A stretch of 64,000 nucleotides of DNA from Immersiella caudata (Eukaryota > Ascomycota > Sordariomycetes > Sordariales > Lasiosphaeriaceae). Position numbers and translations under genes: made by a program. The first letter of the stretch is position 1. Every line of letters starts with the position of its first letter. The stretch spans positions 744,001-808,000 of the forward strand of contig JAULSU010000003.1 in NCBI GenBank assembly GCA_030512335.1, read 5' to 3'. Below the pieces are notes generated by a model. The model had not been told where the DNA came from. It ran no database searches and saw nothing but the letters and a program-made list of their open reading frames with translations. Below, piece by piece: positions 55,801 through 64,000 of the stretch.

Positions 55801-56165
55801 TTCGTTGGTGGAGCGGGTAAGCAATTGTCGTCGTCTGGTCTCTGAAGAAACTAGAGGCGTACCGTAAGAATTAACTTGATGGGAGCCCATATCCAGGGGA
55901 GATACGGAGTGCCGTTGCAGAGGACCTCGATGGTCTTTGCATAATGGCCGAGACCAGTGAAGAAAGGCATGATGCGGCGCATATTGCGGAGAGATTTCCG
56001 TGCGCCCATGCGATTTTCGATCTCCAGGGCTGCCTTCTGAACATTTTGGAGTGTGGTGTTTCCAAACTCTTTAGCGTCTGCTGGCGTCACCGCTCGTTCC
56101 AAATCCTCGAACGCTTCGCGGATCGTCCGCAGCGCTGCGGGGGACGCCGCACTCCTCAATGGCAT
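52891..56165 (-). CDS. NACHT-type NLR (STAND) protein with C-terminal C2H2 zinc fingers, 7 exons
   Basis: Complement exons are 55863-56165, 55605-55797, 54483-55520, 54321-54432, 54012-54266, 53456-53901 and 52891-53402; together they give 952 aa with no stop. The N-terminal helical domain (about residues 1-165) contains TPYLPWIWAPIKLIL and VASDFVDAFDTIIKHYSRI, like the DUF7708-type segment before fungal NACHT domains. Walker A is WLQGKPGSGKSV (about 293-303), Walker B HLILDGLDECE (about 399-409), then LVLSRNTSFL and the ADGMYIWARLVIEYI helix. After a helical region ending with HVSVKDYLKSRG comes a linker and two C2H2 fingers (CRLNGC...HEKTH; CQHPGC...HIAKCH, about 835-892) instead of WD40, ankyrin or TPR repeats. 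NLRs act as signal-dependent switches in fungal self/non-self recognition and cell death. Intron 3 appears to use a GC-AG border. Confidence 0.88.
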
Positions 56166-56977
56166 TCTTGTGGCGCTGGAGCGCGTAGCAAGGACTTGGT
56201 AGAGGGTACGAAATAGGCAGGTTCACACGCGCGAATGCCTTGGAACTTGATCGCAAACGAACAGCAGCCTTGACGAGCTTCAAGTCGCTCCTGCCGCCCT
56301 GAACATTCCTGGAAGACTGGGAGGGAAGTCGCCCATGGAGAAACTTTTCTAAGTTGCATGGCCGTGGTGGGGCCGAGGCCAGGTCATGGCATTCTGCAGC
56401 AGCGACTGCCTGGTTCCCAACGTGAAATGAGGCTTGCAGCCCAAGCAGAGACAATGTGGGGGAGCAAGAAGGCGTTCCATAAGGTTGGCTGCCCGACGAG
56501 CATCGAATTTCAGCCCCGTGCTTGTGCATTCGGACCCTGTTCGATGGTGAGGTGGTGCCCGAAAAGCAGCCCAGCAGTCCTGCCCCATAACAATTGGGTC
56601 GGCCTTGCTCCAAGTTGCACTTGGCTCATGCAGTGACGTGGATCGTGACCGCTGGCTATTCGTCACAGCCCTTTTCGGAACGTCCGACTGCGGCCGACAT
56701 CACGACCCGCCGCAATAAGTGTGCCCTGCTACAGAAGCAACCGCTCATTGGTCTCCAGCACGCATCACCCATGCTAGTGTCAGAAAACTCCGCTGCCACT
56801 GGCTCCAACTCGACGCCCACCTCAAAACTGAGGGTGATGGGGCCTAAAGGGGTGACCAAGGCCCGGCTGCCCACCCAGACTGATGACCTCTGATCATGTC
56901 GCAAAGGTACAACTGACGAGTTCACAAAATCAGCGCCACCTCACTCCAACTTACGTCTTCCCGAGACGAGGGCAGCG
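56166..56977. other. Divergent promoter region (NLR / SNF2)
   Basis: No gene supported. This 0.8-kb spacer must carry both promoters of the divergently transcribed NLR and SNF2 genes. Confidence 0.4.
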
Positions 56978-59961
56978 ATGGAACCTCAACGACCAAGAAA
57001 GCGCCGACGATCAAGCGAGGCAGGCGACATCCAATGTCATTCGTTTCTGCCGCCGGCTGCCAGCCATTGGGGCGCGGAGATTCCCCGGCCTGGGACATGG
57101 GACGAGCAGCCTGAGAGCTCCCAGAACAAATCCATCGAGGCCTGCATTGGGGCAGATCTTGTTTGTTTTGGAATGGTGGGTGAACGCTTGTTCCTGCTGT
57201 GTCAAGACATCAGCGAATTCTTCGAGTCCAATGAGATGTTTATCCAGGACCCGGAGAATTGCGATCGTCGTGTGAGATACTGCAATCCTCATCGACTCTC
57301 ATCGGCGGATCCACACAACCTCCAGTGGACCTGTGATCTCAACCCTGGGGACCTGACTTTTGATATGAAAGACGCCTCAGCTGGACCCGATATCCTCGAC
57401 TTCCTTGATTCGCAAGCCGACCTTACCGAGACACCACAGCCCCCGGCAATTGAAACTCTTCTCAAAAGGTATCATACTCATATGCCGTGATGGTTCCTTC
57501 GGATCATTCCAAACTAACCTTGGCTCGGCAGGCATCAAAAGCAGGCTTTGACCTTCATGCTTCAGCGGGAGAAAGGTTGGACGTTTGATGAGAACACCCT
57601 AGACCTCTGGGACGTAATTGATACTGGGCGCGGGCGTTTGTAAGTGTTGCTTTCCTGTTCTTTGTGCTGTTTACGGGTGTCAAACCACTGACCTCCCTCA
57701 GCTTCATCAATAGGATATCTGGGGCTCACCAGAATGAAGAGCCGAAGCAATTCTACGGAGGCATTGTCGCAGACCCTATGGGCTTCGGGAAGACCCTCAC
57801 CACTATCGCTTTGGTAGCGACAGATGTTTGTGGGCCACAGGATCCGTTTAGCGACTTGAATGACCTCTTCGACAACCATGACACCGATCTTGAAATGGCC
57901 GACCCGTCCTTTCAAACGCTTATTGTGGTCCCTCCACCCCTCCTCGACACGTGGGAGGAGCAGCTCGCCGAGTGGGTCTCTCACAACCTTTTACGATGTT
58001 TGGAGCAAAGGCTATCTCTAACTGTACTTCCACTTGCTCAGACATGTGATTCCGGATGGCTTAACCTGGATGAGATACCATGGGAAGGGTCGCACAAGCC
58101 AGTCGTTGGATTTCACGCGCTCCAACATCGTTTTGACGACATATCATACCATCGCCGCTGATTGGAAGAGCAAGGGTAGCTCCCAGGATTCAGTGCTTTT
58201 CTCGGCTCGCTGGAGGCGACTCGTTCTTGACGAAGGTGTGCCCCTCCCTCGTTCTCCTGTTTGGTCGTCAGATGCTGATATGTTGGATGATCAGCCCATG
58301 TAATCCGTAACAGCAACTCTCAAATGGCCCGCTCTATACACGAACTCGACGCGAAGTGCCGGTGGGCTGTCACGGGAACTCCACTTCAAAACCGCTTGAA
58401 GGACTTTTCGGCGCTACTCAAGTTCCTGCAAGTAGACCCCTACTGCGACCAGAAAAGTTTCGACCGGGATATATCCCATCTCTGGAAGACCGAGCAAGCA
58501 GATGAGGCCAGGAAGAGGTTGCAACGTCTTTCCCGCTGTCTGCTACTCCGCCGCCCCCAGGGAACTGTCAAGCTCCCACCCAGAAAGGATTTGCAATGCG
58601 AGGTCATCTTTTCGCCCGAAGAGAGACAGTTGCACGAGAGCATCCGCCATCGGGCCATTGAGCAGATCAATGCAGCAAACGGCCAGAGTGAAGAGGCCGC
58701 AGGCTCAAGCACGTATATGAACGTGTTGCAGCAGATCGAAGCCATGCGAATGGTTTGCAACCTCGGTCTTCACTACAGCTCTCGACATAACCTATCCATC
58801 GGTGGTGCTTCAATCTCCTCCGGTTCAACTCAATGCCATTGGACTGCCACAGCTCAAAGGATGTTTAACCTTCGTCGAAACATATCGCCGGTTCAGTGCA
58901 GCGTCTGTACCTTGTCGCTCGAAACTATGGAGCGTCTGCTCGCCGACTCTGAGGAGGAGGAGAAGCCGTCTCTTTTCTCTCAGTGTCTACAGTTCATGTG
59001 CAGCGACTGCTTACAGACAGCGAAGGATCGATGTCACTGCGGCCATACACCGCGCTGTGTGGTAGCGCCTGTTTCAGTAACCATGAACGACTTGGAGCCG
59101 TCCTTGGTCGCACATCATCGCCTGGACCCTAGCCCAGGAACATTGTACGCGCTCCCAACGAAAATTACAGCCTTAGTCGCGCAGCTGAAGAGAGTGCCGA
59201 TGGACGAGAAGAGGTAACAATGGCCCAGCACATCTCAGTTCGCCACCGTCCGTTTCTAACTGTCACTAGTATTGTGTTCTCGACGTGGCGCATGAGCCTC
59301 GACGTTGTTGAGGCGGGTTTGAGACAAGCAGGCATACAATGCCTTCGCTACGACGGAAAGGTGCCGCAGAAAGAAAGGCATGGGGTCGTCACGAGGTTCC
59401 GCGAGGACCCCTCCGTTCGGGTCTTGCTCCTGACGCTAGCCTGCGGAGCAGTTGGGTATGCACAGCACGATACCCCTTTTCAGCTCACCGGTATGCGGCT
59501 AACAGGGACCTCAAGATTAACTCTCACCGTGGCATCGCGTGCCTACTTGCTGGAACCACACTGGTAAGCACCTCGTAGTCTGGATGCCATGCCGCTCAGT
59601 TTCTAACAGCAGCTAGGAACCCAACACTCGAGGACCAGGCGTTGGCTAGAATCCATCGAATGGGACAGAAACGTGAGGTTACAACCGTCCGCTTCTATGT
59701 GCGCGACACGTTTGAGAAGGCACGTACCATACTGGTTCCTCCTAATCCACATGGGCAAGGTTGTACTAACTAGGTGGGGTAGCGTGTTCTCGAGCTTCAG
59801 GGACTGAAAAAGAAATTGGCCGGTTTGGTATCGGCGCCTCATGACGGCGGCACCCAGGGCGAGCTAAATATGAGCTCACTGGAGGTTGGTATTCAGGTAT
59901 CATGTTTGAGAGTTTCTGCTGACGGTGATGAATTTTCTAGGGGCTTCGGGCTCTGCTCTGA
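56978..59961 (+). CDS. SNF2-family ATPase with RING-like insert (Rad5/HLTF type), 10 exons
   Basis: Exons are 56978-57468, 57532-57639, 57702-57971, 58042-58235, 58295-59213, 59270-59455, 59516-59563, 59617-59719, 59783-59884 and 59941-59961; the sum gives 813 aa in one open frame. A basic start (PQRPRKRRR) fits nuclear import. Helicase motifs follow: HQKQALTFMLQRE (Q-type), GGIVADPMGFGKTLTTIAL (motif I), IVLTTYHTI, LVLDEAHVIRN (motif II across an intron), WAVTGTPLQNRLKDFSALLK (motif III), then a Cys/His RING-like insert (CSVC...CSDC...CHCGH, about residues 555-600), VFSTWRMSLD, GAVGLTLTVASRAYLLEPHW and ARIHRMGQKREV (motif VI). Such proteins remodel DNA-protein complexes and can act as ubiquitin ligases in replication stress. 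Intron 8 seems to start with GC. The last exon is only 21 nt. Confidence 0.9.
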
Positions 59962-60236
59962 AGAGTCATTCGATGGGCCTGGTCGTTGAGGAAAGAGAAG
60001 AATTGGAATCAGGGTATGCAGGGAGGCTCCTTTTTCTCAGTGCTCCAACTTCTCAGACAAACTTTGGAATTGAGGGGAACGGTAATGGTGGTAGGCCAAT
60101 ACGCTCCTTTAGCCTTAATGGCAGATCCCTTGATTGTGTGAACATTACGAATATAGGCCTCTCTCTCCCTAGCCCCTGGCACCAGATACTAAGTATAGGG
60201 GACAATTAACAACATGCAGGGATGTCTTCTCTCTGA

Positions 60237-62562
60237 TCAAATGCCGAGCCACTCAAAGTACGGACCACTACTTGGTTCGCGGCCGAGATAGTCCGTCAGC
60301 GTCTTCATCTCGGGCTGACTGCCGCCCGGCTCAAAAATCCCGCGGCGGAACCTCCTGCCAGCCTCCTTCTCTGCATCGTAGTCTGAGTTACTCTCAAAGC
60401 CGCCGGCGCGCCACATGTCTAGTGAGTGCACTCTGCCGCTGTACTATCGTCAGTTCTTGCTCAGGCTGAGTCAATAGAGTGACTTACAGAACGTAGGAGT
60501 AATATCCGGCGTCGTATCCACTGACGATCATGCGAAATACGGACTCGCCATGGGCCCACTCCCAGCCGTCACCGACGGCTTCGCCGCCGTGGAAGCCTGT
60601 AATTTCGGTGTGCAGCTTGTTGAACTCCTCAGCCAAGTTCATACGCTCGAGGTCCTCGTGTGTGGCTGGGTTGTGGACGAGGATGTCGTAGAGAGATAGA
60701 AAGAGGTTGAACACTTGGCCGTTGACGAACTGCTTGGGGTTCGTATCTGCAAGCTTGGCGATCGCCCTGGCCGGAAGCTCCCGCGGGGGCTGTTCAGCTA
60801 TCGGCTCTCTGGGAATGGTGGTACCAGAACTCTCAGAGACTCTTTCTTTGGCTTGGCCTCTCAACCACGCATCCTTGAGCTCGGCAGAGAGGTAGGAGTA
60901 GTGGTGCGCCAAGTTTTTGATGTAGGACGGCTTCCAGAAGAACCGCTCTAGCATCAAGCTGGGCGCCTCGCAGAAGTCCCTGTCAATGAACGACAAGCCC
61001 GCGTATTTGACCTTGGTGCAAAGCGTGTGATGTAGATGGCCGAGCTCGTGAAATAGCCTCCGAACATCTAAAAGACTCAACAGCGTTGGTGTCCCATCTT
61101 CGGCAGGCTTGGGGAAGTTCATGACCAGGACGCCGGACGGGTAGAACCGGCTTTCGGGGACGTCTCCATCGCCGTTCTGAGGCTGGCGAGAATAACCCCA
61201 ACTAAGAGCATAGCAGCCGCGGTGGCCATATTTCCCATCGCGCGGGAACAAGTCAAAGTATGCGTAGCCGAGGAACTCCTCGGCACCAGTACCCTCGTTG
61301 ACAACATCCCAGACGGCGTACATCTGTACATCCTCGTGCCAGACCAGCGGCCCGCCCAGGTCGCTCTGACCCTGGGGGGTAAGCGCAATGCGCTCAAACC
61401 GCGTGCCGAAGAGCCTCCCATACAAGCGCAGCAGACTCCCCAGCGTCTTGTGCAACTCAAAGTACTCCGGGACGCTGCTGAGGTCTAGATCGGGCTTCTG
61501 TCTTTGCTTCCGGATTCGAAAGTAAAAGTCCTCGTCCCACACAAAGAACTTCGCATCGTCCCCGAGTCCCTCCTCCTCCTTCTTGATCGTCAACAGCTCA
61601 GCCACATCGGCGAGGGCTGCCGCGCGGATCTTTTGCCGAATCTCAGCCAACAGGCTAGTTACCGTCTCGGGGGTCTGCACCATTTTGTCTGCCGTCTTGT
61701 AGGCAAGATAGCTGCTGTAGCCGAGCATCCTCGCCAGCGTGTCACGGGCGAGCACCAACTCACGGAACAACGGGACATTCTGGGGAAGGCGGTTCTTGAT
61801 GGCATAGTAAAGCTTCTTGCGTGTGGCTTCGGACCTGGCATGGGCGAGGACCTTGTTTGGATGCGGAAGCTTGGTTTTCACCCAGAGCTTCACTGCATTC
61901 TCTCCTTCCGACTTGTCGGCGGTGGCCACTGCCAGTGTTTGCTTTCTTAGCGCAGCAATCTGGCTTTCAGGTACGCCTCCCAGCTCCTCCAAAGACAGCC
62001 ACACGCCAGATGGATCTTCGTGCAGATTGGCAGTGCACTGGCGGACGAGCTCTTGGATCCGCTTGTTGACCTGCTCGAAAGCCTCCTTTGCGGCAGAGTC
62101 GCTGATGCCGCACCCATTCTGGTACATCCTTCGATGGAGCTTGCGGACATAATACTTGGACTGGTCGTCGAGATGGGCATGCTCGCCTTCGGCGATATCG
62201 ATCTTGTTCAGAACAGCATCAACGAGTACAAACGCGTCGGTGCGCGAGTACAACGCTGTGTCGGCGTCGTTCAGGATCTTGGTGGCGGCGTTGCTCGCAT
62301 CGCGCAGCTCCTTGAACGGAGAAGTCGATGCGTAGAAGCGGAGAAGGCGAGCCGTGGACGCATTCACGTCCTGGGCGATGGGCAGGATGGTGTTCGTGAA
62401 GGTTGCGTTGCTGGGGTGCTGCACATCGGAGACGATCCCATCCCAGACAGATTTGGTCTGTTCGACGAGGTTGTGCGCGTCCTGCACGAGAGAGTACGAC
62501 GTAGCGTTAAAGAGTATTGGTAATTGGCGAGGCCAACTTGTGTGGGTGTTGGGGATGGCCAT
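60237..62562 (-). CDS. M3 family metallopeptidase (thimet oligopeptidase / saccharolysin-like), 2 exons
   Basis: Complement exons are 60488-62562 and 60237-60438 joined by a 49-nt intron, giving 758 aa. The zinc site RRLFHELGHLHHTL carries HExxH, with the distal glutamate in FCEAPSLMLERFFW. Other M3 signatures are GYAYFDLFPRDGKYGHRGCY, ALSWGYSR and the substrate-side GYDAGYYSYVL; the tail DYLGREPSSGPYFEWLGI is also family-like. These enzymes cleave peptides of up to about 17 residues in cytosol or mitochondria, downstream of the proteasome. ATG 62562 is chosen (MAIPNTHTSW); upstream codons in the same frame contain no ATG. It converges with the SNF2 gene, 275 bp between stops. No strong targeting signal is seen. 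Confidence 0.93.
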
Positions 62563-62935
62563 GTTGGGGGGCCTCGAAACTGGTAACTGGCACAGCAGGT
62601 GCGGGTCGAGGAGGAGCGCCACCAGAAAGGACGTCAAAGAAGGAAGAGCGATGCATTGCTAAGAATGCTTGGTGTCCGAGCAGGATGCAAAGGGAGGAGA
62701 GTGGGGAAACAGGCTAAAGGAAAGAAGCCTCTACGCCGCTTGCGCACATGAGATTGGCGAGACGTTGATGGTGAAAAGCTGGCTAGCTACCTCCAAAGTA
62801 GCTCTAAAACCGTTGGGGTCACCCGCTTCCACAAACGATCCTTCCCATACCGACACAGTGGGCCAACCTAAACCAACCGAACCACAGTGCTCAGACGGAG
62901 GAGACCGAGCTCTGGCCTTCACATACCCAGACATA
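62563..62935. other. Intergenic spacer upstream of the M3 peptidase gene
   Basis: No gene seen; promoter of the M3 gene and the 3' end of the small upstream gene. Confidence 0.4.
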
Positions 62936-63277
62936 TTATCCAGATTGACTAGAGCCCCCGAGTCTTGATATCAGACTTCTGCCTTGGGCCACTTCAGTGT
63001 CATCCTTGGCTTTCCATTTCTGGTCAAAATCGTACAGTGCCGCTCGTGCATAACCTACACGGTCTTCCTTTGAGACAGTCTTCCCTCCTGTGGCAAGCGC
63101 TTCGACCGTTGTTGGCTGTTCTGTGAGGTGGCGGAAAAGCATCGTTGAGATCTTTCCCCTGCTATTCGAGGTCAGCAGAAGATCATTTTTTGGGAGGTTC
63201 TGGGCCTCAAGGAAATGAATGTCAAGGACCTACCATTCCGTCTTGACCTGCGGGGAGGAGGGCTTGGAGCCAGGCAT
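62936..63277 (-). CDS. Small conserved-looking protein of unknown function, 2 exons
   Basis: Complement exons are 63234-63277 and 62936-63158, giving 88 aa, with a 75-nt intron (donor GTAGGT). The start MPGSKPSSPQVKTEW is disordered; the core is GKISTMLFRHLTEQPTTVEA then LATGGKTVSKEDRVGYARAA and LYDFDQKWKAKDD, a compact helical pattern with many charged residues. Two acceptors (63162 and 63159) both keep frame; the second gives a Trp at the junction. No membrane or targeting signal is seen and no family is recognised. It lies in the same direction as the M3 gene, 373 bp upstream of it. Confidence 0.65.
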
Positions 63278-63743
63278 AGTGGCAGCTGCGGACAGCTGGC
63301 AGCACTTCGGTCTTTGAACTGGCACAATTTGGCGGGCAGAGGAGCTTGAACTTTAAACTCGACAACAATTGACGGCTTTTATTGATCAACAAGGACAAGG
63401 GCATTTTAGTCTTTTCAATAGTCGGCAGATGGGAAAGAATTTATATTTCGATTCATCCATCTTGCTCCCCTGCATTCTTGTTGACGCACTCCACATTTCG
63501 ATTTACCTTCTCGCGCGTTTTCGGCAAAACTGCGAGGTCGAGCTCTCGGGCCACCCGCAGAGCGGCAAACCGCTGCAGAAACCAATCGTGAGAGCACCGG
63601 GCCGTTCGGCGCAATTGCGCAGAGCGAGTTCGTTGGAAATAGTCACGTGAATACTCCCACGACATGTCGACGTGGGCTGCGCCTCGGAGCCTTGCGACCT
63701 TTTCGTCGCAACATCAACTGTGATTGAGAACAAACCACATTCG
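63278..63743. other. Divergent promoter region at the right end
   Basis: Spacer between the small minus-strand gene and the plus-strand Zn2Cys6 gene; no coding sequence supported. Confidence 0.4.
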
Positions 63744-64000
63744 ATGCACCGCGCAGCGAGTTATACGGGGTCTCCCCGCCCCCGGATCACCCCCCCTTGC
63801 GATCGCTGCCGCCGCGTGTCCCTCATATGCTGTGGGACGCGACCGGCATGTGCCCGATGCATCGCCTCGGGGATGGTTGAGTGTCAATACTCGACCCCTG
63901 GCCGAGCACGGAAACCCGAAGACAGCAAGGCCGATGGCAATAGGGGCAGAGCAAGAAAATCCGGAGAAGAGCAAGTCGTCAACGATGCAGGCCGACACGG
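63744..64000 (+). CDS. Zn2Cys6 transcription factor, N-terminal part (cut by window end)
   Basis: From ATG 63744 the frame reads 85 codons to the window edge. It contains CDRCRRVSLICCGTRPACAR then C..., fitting C-x2-C-x6-C-x6-C-x2-C-x7-C of fungal binuclear zinc clusters, with an extra cysteine directly after the third ligand. The next part (ARKPEDSKADGNRGRARKSG) is basic and probably the linker. Everything beyond the DNA-binding domain is outside the window, so class and targets are unknown. Confidence 0.8.
   Translation, partial: MHRAASYTGSPRPRITPPCDRCRRVSLICCGTRPACARCIASGMVECQYSTPGRARKPEDSKADGNRGRARKSGEEQVVNDAGRH

Noticed and set aside
59959..60209. Further coding after the SNF2 stop (open frame 59925-60209)
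   Set aside because: The 21-nt last exon ending in GLRALL-stop fits the usual end of this family; the downstream frame shows no helicase motif.

Overview
This window is nuclear DNA from a filamentous ascomycete (Pezizomycotina). The main signs are many short introns (about 46-135 nt) with GT...AG borders and CTNAC branch points, tRNA genes with Pol III T-runs, two Zn2Cys6 regulators, and typical fungal families: Pin1/Ess1, an augmin HAUS3-like protein, GT32, acyltransferase-3, GH12, a NACHT-type NLR and a Rad5-like SNF2 ATPase. The species cannot be named from the sequence. All spliced models were built by hand from splice signals. The multi-exon genes called intact keep an open frame across every junction.

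Layout. 0-3.3 kb: Pin1-type prolyl isomerase (+) convergent with an LrgB-like membrane protein (-). 3.3-6.8 kb: a gene desert. 6.8-15.5 kb: HAUS3-like gene (+), tRNA-Ile(AAU) with intron (-), Nudix hydrolase (-), tRNA-Thr(AGU) (+), secreted S33 peptidase (+) convergent with a Zn2Cys6 regulator (-), and tRNA-Val(AAC) (-). 15.5-18.4 kb: relics and minisatellites. 18.4-20.0 kb: a CCCH zinc-finger protein (+) flanked by, and containing in its intron, copies of one repeat. 21.3-28.1 kb: three membrane or Golgi-type genes, GT32 (-), acyltransferase-3 (+) and a type II membrane protein (+). 30.4-31.8 kb: a basic low-complexity protein (-). 31.8-35.8 kb: mostly empty. 35.8 kb: a small secreted protein (+).

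37.4-43.1 kb holds three co-oriented genes that look like a glucan module: a GH12 glucanase with a putative GPI signal, a cellulose-synthase-like GT2, and a wax-synthase-type MBOAT acyltransferase. This recalls bacterial cellulose operons, which pair a synthase with an endoglucanase and sometimes an MBOAT acetylation enzyme.

43.3-56.2 kb looks like an innate-immunity or cell-death neighbourhood. It holds a TPR-CHAT gene broken by a frameshift and lacking the CHAT cysteine region, a heavily decayed dipeptidyl peptidase III gene, a CorA-like membrane protein, and an intact NACHT protein ending in C2H2 fingers instead of the usual repeats. From about 800 bp away the SNF2/RING gene is transcribed divergently. 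The window ends with an M3 metallopeptidase (-), a small conserved protein (-) and the start of a second Zn2Cys6 gene (+) cut by the window edge.
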